DNA from: an uncultured Prevotella sp.
Lineage (GTDB): Bacteria; Bacteroidota; Bacteroidia; Bacteroidales; Bacteroidaceae
Reading direction: 5' to 3'
Length of the DNA stretch: 35,892 nt
NCBI GenBank assembly: GCA_946548085.1
Contig: CAMNPN010000096.1
Location: 1 to 35,892 of the forward strand
The notes beneath the pieces are model-generated. The model ran no database searches, was not told the DNA's origin, and was given only the letters and a program-made list of their open reading frames with translations. Below, one piece after another: positions 24,483-31,884 of the stretch (position 1 is the first letter of the stretch; every line of letters starts with the position of its first letter). The translations under genes and the position numbers were made by a program.

Positions 24483-25409
24483 ATGATGGAACTAAAGACT
24501 AAATATATTTGGTATTGGCTGAAAGACCAGTTGAGTCACCCAGGATGGTTTGAACGACTATTTGTTCATCGTACTGCATGGGGTGCTTTTACCGTATATT
24601 CCCATCTGAGACGGACTGACAATAAGGAAAAAATCGGATACAAGACGCGAGAGGATGCTCAGCAAGCAGCTGATAGCATGAAAAAGAAATATGGTGCTGA
24701 GTTCGTGGTCTATAAATGTCTTTATTGCGATGACTGGCATGTCAGCAAAGACGTCCGCGCTACCGAAGCAAAGCGGAAAGCTTCGGAGGCTAAGGCATTG
24801 AAGCAGTTCTCTGTCAAGGAGTCAGAACGATCAGACAGTCTGGATGTCGAATTGATTCTGTCTACCAAGATTCCTGATCTGGCTCCTGTCTATGGTGGTT
24901 TCCGTGGACGGACACTCTCATCACAACGTCAACTACCGGTATGGTCGAAAATGGTGGAGGGAGGAATCCGACAAGTGATAGACTTAAGGGCTGACTATAA
25001 GTCGACATTCTACCAAGACCTGTGCCAGAAAGGCGGTGTTGGCTATTTCCATTACCCTGTAGCATACGAAGAAGAGAGAATCGCAAGAATGGCAGAACTC
25101 TTTCCTGAATTGTGCAGGCTCATAGACGAGGGCAGGTTCTACATCGCCTGTGCCCAGGGGCTGCATCGTACAGACATCGCCCTCTGTTCCTATTGGATGT
25201 TCTATGCGGCAGACAAGGGTATGGATCCGCCAGCCCTCAGAGGCTATCTGAAAGTGAAAGGAATGAATACAGCCAAAATCATGAGAGTGCTGAATGCACT
25301 ATACAAATACTGGACAGAGAAGAATGGGACATCTCCGATTCCAGAAGATGTATTTAGGGAGCGTAAGGAGATTATTAAAGAATTAAATTTAAGAAAGGAA
25401 TCAGAATGA
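24483..25409 (+). CDS. Cysteine phosphatase-like protein with N-terminal zinc-ribbon-like region
   Basis: 308 residues. The N-terminal part (about 48-92) contains GYKTREDAQQAADSM and YKCLYCDDWHVSK, like the single C-x-x-C-x-x-WH mini-ribbons of small phage and plasmid proteins. The C-terminal part is a dual-specificity or tyrosine-phosphatase fold: VIDLRAD near 163 and the P-loop IACAQGLHRTD with Cys223 and Arg229 (CX5R). The catalytic pair is therefore intact. It could act on phosphotyrosine, on phospho-nucleotides or on ADP-ribose phosphates; pairing with the ADP-ribosylglycohydrolase favours a nucleotide or ADP-ribose pathway, but that is inference. Its stop overlaps the next start by 4 bases (ATGA), so the two are coupled. 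Confidence 0.7.
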   Translation: MMELKTKYIWYWLKDQLSHPGWFERLFVHRTAWGAFTVYSHLRRTDNKEKIGYKTREDAQQAADSMKKKYGAEFVVYKCLYCDDWHVSKDVRATEAKRKASEAKALKQFSVKESERSDSLDVELILSTKIPDLAPVYGGFRGRTLSSQRQLPVWSKMVEGGIRQVIDLRADYKSTFYQDLCQKGGVGYFHYPVAYEEERIARMAELFPELCRLIDEGRFYIACAQGLHRTDIALCSYWMFYAADKGMDPPALRGYLKVKGMNTAKIMRVLNALYKYWTEKNGTSPIPEDVFRERKEIIKELNLRKESE

Positions 25410-26455
25410 AAAAATTAGTATTAGCACTTTTGCCAGCGTTGGTCGCCCTGTACAGTTGTGGACAGAAAAGTTCTTCATATCAGTCAGATGCAAACGACAC
25501 GATACCCATTGTGCATCAGCATCAGGAGTTCAGCGAAGCAGTCGATAGTCTTGTCTATCAAGAGCTATGGGGGAATAGCTGCTTTAAGGGCGTTGCATAC
25601 GTCTCCGAAGCAAAATCTATTAGGATTGTGGCGCATACTTCTCTCGTCAAAAGAGGAGAATTCACAGATACTGGCACAGACTCTTATAGAGGAATCATTG
25701 AGAAGGGGTTGACGAATTACATCTCCTCGAATCAGTTCGGAAAGACCGCGTTGACAGGAATCTATGATGACATTCCCGTTTATTACCGCAATAAGATGAT
25801 AGGCAGTGATACTATCATAAGCGAAGCATGCTGCCTTTTCCCTGAAGAATTCAGTAAGTATGAAATATTCGTTGCTCTGATGAAGATTGGTCCGACCACA
25901 GATACAGAGAAAATGTGTGGGGCAGCCATAGAAGGAATCATCAGTGAGATAGTTAGACGCGATATGATTGGACTTATGATTCAAAAAGACTCTGTGATGG
26001 AAGGTAACTCTGGAGTCTGGGGCTATTTCCAATCGCTTTGCAAGAATAAAGGAGCCGAGATATGGACGCACTCAGATACAAGGAACGACTCTCTGGACGT
26101 TTGGAATGCCGTAGTCATGCTAGATCTATTTGCCGGAGGAAAACTGGATAAATATCCCCAGAAGGAGTTGAAGAAAGCACTCCGCGATATGGCACTTGAA
26201 CAGGCATACAGAGAGAGCCATGGAGGAGACGAATATAAGGGGGACAATCCTGGAGAGAAGTTCTTATTTAAGCTTTTGGAGAAGGCTGCCTACTACGCTC
26301 CAGACATCAGTGAGATTGCTGATTCTATTGAGGATAACGGGAAGGGAGGATTCGTGAATTTTCCGGATTGGACAGGCATGAACGATTTGTATAGGTTTTC
26401 TGTGTATAAAGGTTCTGACGGAAGATTTAAGGTTAAATGCGCACACAGGTTTTAG
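25406..26455 (+). CDS. Lipoprotein of unknown function
   Basis: 349 residues, not recognised. MKKLVLALLPALVALYSCGQ is a lipoprotein signal with Cys18. The body is mixed alpha/beta without known catalytic motifs. Segments such as RNDSLDVWNAVVMLDLF and YAPDISEIADSIEDNG look globular. It overlaps the phosphatase gene by 4 bases and closes the plus-strand run. Its stop codon lies 3 bases before a broken ATPase fragment on the other strand, so the run ends at a recombination joint. Confidence 0.75.
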   Translation: MKKLVLALLPALVALYSCGQKSSSYQSDANDTIPIVHQHQEFSEAVDSLVYQELWGNSCFKGVAYVSEAKSIRIVAHTSLVKRGEFTDTGTDSYRGIIEKGLTNYISSNQFGKTALTGIYDDIPVYYRNKMIGSDTIISEACCLFPEEFSKYEIFVALMKIGPTTDTEKMCGAAIEGIISEIVRRDMIGLMIQKDSVMEGNSGVWGYFQSLCKNKGAEIWTHSDTRNDSLDVWNAVVMLDLFAGGKLDKYPQKELKKALRDMALEQAYRESHGGDEYKGDNPGEKFLFKLLEKAAYYAPDISEIADSIEDNGKGGFVNFPDWTGMNDLYRFSVYKGSDGRFKVKCAHRF

Positions 26456-26458
26456 GAA

Positions 26459-26578
26459 CATCAGCGCCTCCACATTCTGCTCAGGGTAGTTTGCTATGGT
26501 CTGAAACTCATCGATGGCAACGATGCATTTCTTGTCTGCTGCCTTCAGATAACTAAAGATCTCTTTTGCCTTAGAGGC
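26459..26578 (-). pseudogene. ATPase fragment (Walker B region)
   Basis: Minus strand, 40 codons: KEIFSYLKAADKKCIVAIDE and the following FQTIANYPEQNVEALM match residues around 140-180 of the intact ATPase at 30242-31363 (EEIFQYIEAADKPCIVAIDE). Similarity starts and stops abruptly; nothing of the N- or C-terminus remains. It is a scar left when the plus-strand run ending at 26455 was joined here. Bases 26579-26676 hold nothing I recognise. Confidence 0.75.
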
Positions 26579-26676
26579 ACCTGAGCAGTGTCGTGGACAG
26601 ACGTGGCTGACGTTTGCTGACGTTGTGCGCAAATAAAGTCTTCTAATTTGCTGATTCCTGTCTGCACCTTATTAAT

Positions 26677-26725
26677 AATAAATCCCGAAACGCTTGGCGG
26701 TTTCGGGATTTATTCGTATCTTTGC
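26677..26725 (+). promoter_or_regulatory. Second hairpin-embedded promoter, near-copy of the glyA one
   Basis: A 15-bp perfect stem (26677-26691 with 26700-26714) has the 8-base loop GCTTGGCG, TTG in the loop at 26694-26696, a 20-base spacer, and TATCTTTGC at 26717-26725. Compared with the glyA copy, stem position 6 changes T to A with the matching A to T in the other arm. It fixes the start of the next gene at the ATG at 26743. Confidence 0.8.
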
Positions 26726-26742
26726 GGCAAAATACGCAGAGT

Positions 26743-28287
26743 ATGAAATATCCTTTAGGCGTACAGAACTTCGAAAAGATACGTAAAGACGGCTATCTGT
26801 ATCTGGACAAGACCGACATGATTTATCATATCGTCAAGGGTGGCACATACTATTTCCTAAGCCGCCCGCGACGTTTTGGAAAGAGTCTGCTGATATCTAC
26901 CCTTGAGGCCTATTTCAAAGGGAAGAAAGAACTCTTCAAGGGACTGAAGATGGAGCATCTGGAACAGGAGTGGACATCCCATCCCGTGCTTCACCTCGAC
27001 TTGAACGCAAGGAACTATTCAAATAAGGAGGCTCTGCAGGCAGAACTCAACAAGCATCTGGAGATATGGGAGGCTGAATACGGAAGCGGATACAAGGACA
27101 GGGCCCCGGAAGAGCGATTCCAGCATGTCATCTTCAATGCCTACAAGAAGACTGGCAAGAAAGTGGTCATCCTTGTTGACGAGTATGACAAACCACTGCT
27201 GCAGGTGTTCGACAACAAGCCGCTCCTGAACGACTACCGCAATACATTGAAAGCCTTCTATGGCGTGGAGAAGACGATGGATGCCTACATACAGTTCGGA
27301 TTCTTCACGGGCGTCACCAGGTTCTCAAAAGTCAGTGTATTCAGCGATCTGAATAATCTGACGGACATCACGATGGACCGTCGATATGTGGAACTTTGCG
27401 GTATCACGGAGCGGGAGATCAGGACCTGCCTCGACAATCAGGTGGGAGAGATGGCTGAAGCCAACACCATCAGCAAGGAAGAGTGCTACGAGAGGCTGAA
27501 GAAGACGTACGACGGATATCACTTCGAGGCAGGTACCACAGGCATCTATAATCCATACAGCCTCCTGAACGCGCTTTCAAGCCAAGCCTTCAAAGACTAT
27601 TGGTTTGAGACCGGCACCCCATCGTACCTCATCGAACAACTCAAGCAGACGAATTATCCCTTGACCAATCTTGGTTCCGAGGAAATCACGGCTGACGTGC
27701 TCGGCAACATCGAGACCATAGACCAGAGCCCCATACCAATGCTCTATCAGAGCGGCTATCTCACCCTGAAGGGATATGACCAGGAGTTCGAGATGTATCG
27801 TCTGGGATTCCCCAACCTTGAAGTTGAACGAGGCTTTACGCGCTTCCTCATTCCATACTATACCCTGTTAAAGTCGGATCAAGGCCAACTCTTTGTGGCA
27901 AACTTCGTAAAGGAACTGCGTGCCGGCAAAGTACAGGCCTTTATGCAGAGGCTCGAATCACTCTTTGCCGACGGCGACTATCAAGTTACAGGCGACGCAG
28001 AACTCTATTTCCAAAATGCCGTGTGGATTATTTTCAAGATGATCGGCTTCTATACAGAAGTGGAAAGGCATACTTCGGATGGCCGCATCGACATGATCGT
28101 CAAGACCACAGACTATATCTATATCCTTGAGTTCAAACTAGACAAGACTGCCGACGAGGCCTTGCAACAGATTAACGACAGACAATATGCCAAGCCCTTC
28201 GAGCACGACGGTCGTCATATATATAAAATTGGCATCAACTTCTCGACAAAGACCAGACGCATCGACGGCTGGAGGATGGCAGAATAG
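26743..28287 (+). CDS. AAA-ATPase-like protein with C-terminal PD-(D/E)XK nuclease domain
   Basis: 514 residues from ATG 26743 (an earlier TTG at 26722 lies inside the promoter). It starts MKYPLGVQNFEKIRKDG, the family hallmark. The P-loop-like SRPRRFGKSLL has Lys47, and the Walker B-like VVILVDEYDKPL is near 145. The C-terminal domain has GRIDMIVKTTDYIYILEFKLD near 450 with the D...ExK catalytic set, then DEALQQINDRQYA. This is the AAA-ATPase_like plus PDDEXK_9 family, highly multiplied in Bacteroidetes and in some symbionts; its role is unproved, with defence or mobile-element ancestry proposed. It lies between two broken ATPases of a different family and carries a borrowed-looking promoter. 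Confidence 0.88.
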   Translation: MKYPLGVQNFEKIRKDGYLYLDKTDMIYHIVKGGTYYFLSRPRRFGKSLLISTLEAYFKGKKELFKGLKMEHLEQEWTSHPVLHLDLNARNYSNKEALQAELNKHLEIWEAEYGSGYKDRAPEERFQHVIFNAYKKTGKKVVILVDEYDKPLLQVFDNKPLLNDYRNTLKAFYGVEKTMDAYIQFGFFTGVTRFSKVSVFSDLNNLTDITMDRRYVELCGITEREIRTCLDNQVGEMAEANTISKEECYERLKKTYDGYHFEAGTTGIYNPYSLLNALSSQAFKDYWFETGTPSYLIEQLKQTNYPLTNLGSEEITADVLGNIETIDQSPIPMLYQSGYLTLKGYDQEFEMYRLGFPNLEVERGFTRFLIPYYTLLKSDQGQLFVANFVKELRAGKVQAFMQRLESLFADGDYQVTGDAELYFQNAVWIIFKMIGFYTEVERHTSDGRIDMIVKTTDYIYILEFKLDKTADEALQQINDRQYAKPFEHDGRHIYKIGINFSTKTRRIDGWRMAE

Positions 28288-28301
28288 TATTATTCGATAT
28301 C

Positions 28302-28713
28302 TTATTCCCGCCTGAGCAACCAGAGGGCGAAAAACTGGTCGTAGACGAAATAGGCATCACCTTCCTGAGTGATGAAGTCCTTGTCAAGAAGCGCCTTGAC
28401 GGCTGACATCACGCTGCTGGCAGACCACAACTGGTATTTCCTGATGAAAGCGCCACCCGTGATATTCAGAGCCCTACCCTCCTTCGCTATGGCAGAGAAG
28501 ACCAGGCGCTGCCGCTCTGACATCTGGCTGAACAGCATCTCATAGTGTTCCGAATAGAGATCCAGCAGATAATTTACTGCCGAATCGACCATGTCAACGG
28601 TACATGGCTCATTCCGTTCTGTATTGAGGAACAACACATTCATCACCCTTTGCAGGCAGGAGGTGATACCGCTGCGGTCCGGCATAGCCTTTTGTTACAA
28701 ACGGGTTTGTCAT
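28302..28713 (-). pseudogene. ATPase pseudogene with internal deletion
   Basis: Minus strand. A start codon at 28713 opens MTNPFVTKGYAG, the classic N-terminus of the ATPase family represented intact at 30242-31363 (MVNNPFILYGYE). After about 12 codons the next sequence is the C-terminal third (GITSCLQRVMN... to YDQFFALWLLRR) in a different frame, readable from the ATG at 28685. About 220-230 codons, including both Walker motifs, have been lost, so no ATPase can be made. The 127-residue C-terminal frame, a winged-helix-like part, might still be translated. The promoter remains. Confidence 0.85.
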
Positions 28714-28737
28714 ATACTCTTATTATTATAGTCCGCT

Positions 28738-28769
28738 GCAAAGTTAAGCATTTCTTTTCGTATTCGCAA
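28738..28769 (-). promoter_or_regulatory. Preserved promoter of the ATPase pseudogene
   Basis: Minus strand: TTG at 28769-28767, 20-base spacer, TAACTTTGC at 28746-28738; ATG at 28713. Confidence 0.75.
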
Positions 28770-28785
28770 CTATTTTATCGAAAAT

Positions 28786-28815
28786 ATGATAATCATAAAC
28801 ATGATAATCATAAAT
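28786..28815. repeat. Tandem palindromic 15-bp repeats upstream of the pseudogene promoter
   Basis: ATGATAATCATAAAC and ATGATAATCATAAAT lie head to tail; each contains the palindrome ATGATAATCAT. They sit 17 bases upstream of the -33 box, the place of an operator. The intact ATPase promoter at 31383-31440 also has AT palindromes (TTATAATAA type). Confidence 0.7.
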
Positions 28816-29011
28816 CCAACAACCGCAACATTGTTCGATTGTCCAAACAATTATCCAAAAAAGATTATCCGATTTGGATTAATGACTTGCCTCGTTCACA
28901 CCTCCCGTTTCACCCCAGTAGACGGTACCGACCTTGGTGTATTTACTCTGGAACTTGTAGTCCGAAATGTGCAAGTGAATTTTTCAGAGAAAAGTTTGTC
29001 ATTTTCGCTTC
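28816..29011. other. Non-coding stretch without recognised features
   Basis: No gene-like frame. Two TTATCC boxes (near 28851 and 28865) recall DnaA-box cores, but with poor flanks; nothing else stands out. Confidence 0.4.
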
Positions 29012-29401
29012 AAAATGCCATAATTGTAGTTTATTAGCTGATTATCAGCTATTTAGTCTATGGCATTTGCTTATTTGAAACTTCATATAAATGCCATAAA
29101 TAGCATGAAAACATCGTTTACCCACCCTTCTGAGTGTTGCTTAAGATAGGAGTTTATACCTGTTTAGATAGGGTAAACTGACAGTTTAGACTGGGTAAAC
29201 TGATAGTTTAGACTGGCTAAACTGTCAGTACAAGCTATCTTTACGCTTTGCAACTGCCTTGTTTTCAATGGTTTAAGCATAAATTTAGCGCGTTTCAGAC
29301 CTATTTCAAGTTAAAAATGGCATTATGATGGCATTTGCCAATACTAAATGCCATAAGCTAAAATGCTAAATATCAAGTAGATAACTCCAATAATGGCATT
29401 T
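29012..29401. repeat. Iteron-like region: seven ATGGCAT-type 9-mers
   Basis: AAATGCCAT or its complement, allowing one end mismatch, at 29013-29021, 29060-29068, 29089-29097, 29316-29324, 29328-29336, 29346-29354 and 29393-29401. The orientation varies. The region has no convincing gene. Such density of a 9-mer in 390 bp is far above chance and resembles plasmid iterons or a clustered operator. Confidence 0.7.
29171..29230. repeat. Three tandem 22-bp units built on a palindrome
   Basis: Units begin at 29171, 29193 and 29215. Each contains TAAACTGACAGTTTA, TAAACTGATAGTTTA or TAAACTGTCAGTACA, that is TAAACTG-N-CAGTTTA. The period is two helical turns. The array lies in the middle of the 9-mer cluster. 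Confidence 0.8.
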
Positions 29402-29526
29402 CGTTAAGATTTTGAGGAAATTTTCTCAAAAGAAATATTGCATGAACACTACACCTGGAATAGCGCAAACGTTCTTGACTCTGTCAGGCAAGCCATTTAC
29501 AAATATGGAGAGCTTAATAATACTTA

Positions 29527-29585
29527 AATTTCACAAGTGTGTGATTCACAAGTTTGTGAAATTGATTCATTTTTGCTATCTTTGC
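29527..29585 (+). promoter_or_regulatory. Orphan promoter overlapped by a double palindrome operator
   Basis: AATTTCACAA (29527-29536) pairs with TTGTGAAATT (29554-29563); internally TTCACAAGTGTGTGA and TTCACAAGTTTGTGAA are two tandem palindromes. The second contains the -33 TTG (29554-29556); after 20 bases comes TATCTTTGC at 29577-29585. This is an autorepressor layout as in toxin-antitoxin or phage-repressor genes, yet only a 26-codon frame follows. Confidence 0.7.
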
Positions 29586-29641
29586 CCTCAAATTCAACAA
29601 GTTAGGGAGAAGAGTTTTGTCTATGGAGTAGCATAGAGACG

Positions 29642-29722
29642 ATGAAAAGAGCATTGATGATTTATTGTGTGCTGTGGCTCGCTATCGGGGCGACGACCCA
29701 GGTCAGATTATACAGAAGATAA
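29642..29722 (+). CDS. Possible 26-residue signal-peptide remnant
   Basis: MKRALMIYCVLWLAIGATTQ followed by six residues and a stop. It reads like the signal peptide of an exported protein whose body is gone. It lies about 50 bases after the orphan promoter. It may be decay rather than a gene. Confidence 0.3.
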   Translation: MKRALMIYCVLWLAIGATTQVRLYRR

Positions 29723-29766
29723 CTTTTCAATAATAATTCTGGTAGAAAGATTCGATCTCTACAATC

Positions 29767-30234
29767 ATGAAAGCGAAAAAAGAAGAACAACAGGCGACGA
29801 TGTCGCAGGAAGAGGCCTTCCGCGGGAGGACTCACCACTACCTCATGTGTTTCATCGAGAGTTGTCCGCTCAAGGATCGGTGCCTGCACTGGCTCGTCGG
29901 ACAGTATGGCGACCCGCAGCCGTGGGCCCTGATGTCGATGAATCCCCGCAACCCGAAGGTCGGAGGAGAGAAGTGCGAGAAATTCCGCCCAAACGAGCGG
30001 ACCGCCATGAAGAAGGGCATGACCCACTTCTACGTCGACATGCCGGCCCGCGTGGAGAAGGCCATCCGCCAGGCGCTCATCATGCAGTTCGGCCGCACCC
30101 AGTATTTCGAGATGCGCAACGGCAAGCGCCTCATCACCCCCAGCGACCAGGAGCTCATCGCCGACATCTGCCACGACTATGGCTGGAACGGCCCCTTCGT
30201 CTACGACGGCGAGGAGGAAGACTGGCTGTGGTGA
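29767..30234 (+). CDS. DUF6078-like protein
   Basis: 155 residues, high GC compared with the surrounding DNA. Short cytosolic protein with CFIESCPLKDRCLHWLVGQY near 28-47, ALMSMNPRNPKVGGEKCEKF near 54-73, and RKNGKR/RTQYFEMRNGKRL-type basic segments before GWNGPFVYDGEEEDW. The conserved Cys residues (SCPLKDRC) could bind metal. I recognise this as a small Bacteroidales family (DUF6078), function unknown. Family identity is from memory and unverified. No good promoter was seen; it converges tail to tail with the ATPase gene, 7 bases apart. Confidence 0.65.
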   Translation: MKAKKEEQQATMSQEEAFRGRTHHYLMCFIESCPLKDRCLHWLVGQYGDPQPWALMSMNPRNPKVGGEKCEKFRPNERTAMKKGMTHFYVDMPARVEKAIRQALIMQFGRTQYFEMRNGKRLITPSDQELIADICHDYGWNGPFVYDGEEEDWLW

Positions 30235-30241
30235 ATCAATA

Positions 30242-31363
30242 CTATTGCCTTAATAGCCACATTGCAAAAAACTTGTCATATACTTCGTAGACGCCAAGTG
30301 CCGATGTGACAAAACTCTTTTCTACAAGTCCTTTGATAGCAGACTGCACGCTGCTTGTGGAGGGGAGATGCCAACGGCGGATAAAGTCTGCCGACGTGAT
30401 GGCAGTGGCCTTGCCCGCTTTGCAGATGGCAACTAACAGCATTTTCTGCTTTGGTGGGAGTTGGAAGAGCAAAGACTGATAACTGAACTCATTGGCACGT
30501 AAGATATTATTGATAGCGATATCTATCATCTCCAAGGAGCAGGATGATCCAGGGGAAGTGATGGCAAACAATTCGTTCATCACCCTCTGTATATACCATG
30601 TGATTCCATCGAAACGCTCATAGACAGAGAAGAAAACAGAGCCAGGGATTGATTTGCCGGCAGCATCAAAGTGCTTCTGGGCAAACAGACAGTAGGTGTC
30701 TTTTGGAATACAGTCGAGAGTCATCATAGATGTACTCTGATAGAAAGGACGAGCGGGACTGTTGAATATCTCCGCCATCATGGTGCGCTGAGAACCAGAA
30801 AAGATAAAATTAGCATTACGACAATGCTGAACATGCGTTCGTATCAGGGCCTCAGCATTACCATCTGGATAGTGACTTACCGCCTGAAACTCGTCAATGG
30901 CAACGATACATGGTTTATCAGCAGCCTCAATATATTGGAATATCTCTTCAAGGGTAGTCCTCGGCGTATGGATGTCACCTACTTCAACGTTCCATGAGGG
31001 ATTACCCATCGGATCAAAGGATATGCCACTACGCAAAGACGAAAGGACGTTTGTGAATTTCTGCATGACCTTGGCCCCCATTGGGCGCAAAGACGAAAGC
31101 ATGCCACTTCCCATCGCCATGATCATGTCTTCCATGTTCTTTGTTGCATATATGTCAATGAGAAAGGTATAATAATCCCGCCTTACCTCAGTCATGTGGA
31201 ACAAGTTTTCTATCAACCCCGTCTTCCCTATACGACGAGGTGCTATCAACGCCACATTATTACCATTCCTAATCAAGCGATACAACTGATCAGTCTCTTC
31301 TTTCCGGTCACAGAAGTACTCTTCGGACTCATAGCCATAGAGGATAAAAGGATTGTTTACCAT
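30242..31363 (-). CDS. Intact ATP-binding protein of the archaeal-type ATPase family
   Basis: 373 residues. MVNNPFILYGYESEEYFCDR is the family start, then the Walker A APRRIGKT with Lys47, Walker B CIVAIDEF near 155, a sensor-like FIFSGSQR near 195 and a C-terminal winged-helix half ending YEVYDKFFAMWLLRQ. This STAND/ORC-like family is multi-copy in Prevotella and Bacteroides; function unproved. It is the only complete copy in the window and the template for recognising the two fragments at 26459-26578 and 28302-28713. Confidence 0.85.
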   Translation of the reverse strand: MVNNPFILYGYESEEYFCDRKEETDQLYRLIRNGNNVALIAPRRIGKTGLIENLFHMTEVRRDYYTFLIDIYATKNMEDMIMAMGSGMLSSLRPMGAKVMQKFTNVLSSLRSGISFDPMGNPSWNVEVGDIHTPRTTLEEIFQYIEAADKPCIVAIDEFQAVSHYPDGNAEALIRTHVQHCRNANFIFSGSQRTMMAEIFNSPARPFYQSTSMMTLDCIPKDTYCLFAQKHFDAAGKSIPGSVFFSVYERFDGITWYIQRVMNELFAITSPGSSCSLEMIDIAINNILRANEFSYQSLLFQLPPKQKMLLVAICKAGKATAITSADFIRRWHLPSTSSVQSAIKGLVEKSFVTSALGVYEVYDKFFAMWLLRQ

Positions 31364-31382
31364 AACTTTGTTCTATTTGTGT

Positions 31383-31391
31383 GCAAAGATA
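31383..31391 (-). promoter_or_regulatory. -7 element of the ATPase gene with AT palindromes upstream
   Basis: TATCTTTGC on the minus strand, 19 bases before the ATG at 31363. Upstream, 31391-31440 is almost pure A/T with repeated TTATTATAAT-type near-palindromes. No standard -33 box. Confidence 0.55.
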
Positions 31392-31440
31392 ATTATTATA
31401 ATTCAATTATCATAGTATAATAATCGTATTATAATAATCT

Positions 31441-31884
31441 TTAACTAAACCGCTGGCAGCTTACGGAATGCCTGCGGTAGTAGCACACCTGATTACTGAC
31501 AATTTCACATCGTACCAGCCCTCCCATGTTGCAGGAATCCAATGGTATTCTTATTGCACAGCCATTAGGCGACAGCCTAAAAAAAGTGGAGGCCGTTAAA
31601 GCCTCCACTTATCTGTTTGTATGGAGCGAGTAGGAATCCCTCTGCACTCCGTCCTACTGTATGCTCCGCATGCATTTGAATGGTGTGATATTATCTATTT
31701 TATCAGGCTGGCAAAAAGGCCAAGTCGGTTACTACCCTTATAAAATATCTTAGGAAATGAGTTGAGGTAGCCGTGGGGACAGAAGGTAGCCGTTGGGAGG
31801 TACTTGGGTATGACGGCTGCTAAGACTCAGGTATCTGTCCCTCATACTATCACCATCTGTGGCTTTGATACCGGAAAGCCAGTA
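31441..31884. other. Gene-poor stretch with hairpins
   Basis: Besides the terminator below there is a two-tier hairpin at 31623-31667 (GGAGC/GCTCC enclosing GTAGGA/TCCTAC) and a small one at 31565-31580. AGGTAGCCGT is repeated near 31768 and 31788. A 49-codon plus-strand frame from the ATG near 31809 is open but I do not recognise it. Confidence 0.45.
31584..31610 (-). terminator. Intrinsic terminator on the minus strand
   Basis: A 10-bp perfect stem AAGTGGAGGC/GCCTCCACTT with a 7-base loop, followed on the minus strand by seven T. It would end transcripts coming from the truncated prmC. Confidence 0.85.

Noticed and set aside
26264..26632. 122-codon minus-strand gene
   Set aside because: Only codons 19-58 resemble a protein family (the ATPase); the rest is antisense to the lipoprotein gene. 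Kept as a fragment only.
28838..28880. DnaA-box-like TTATCC words near the iterons
   Set aside because: Flanking bases do not fit TTATNCACA; too weak to call an origin.
29408..29520. Protein-like stretch without start codon (FEEIFSKEILHEHYTWNS...)
   Set aside because: Open for about 37 codons between stops and looks like a C-terminus, but no family was recognised and it is too short to support.
29412..29636. 74-codon plus-strand frame over the orphan operator
   Set aside because: It runs through the palindromic operator and promoter and has no protein features.
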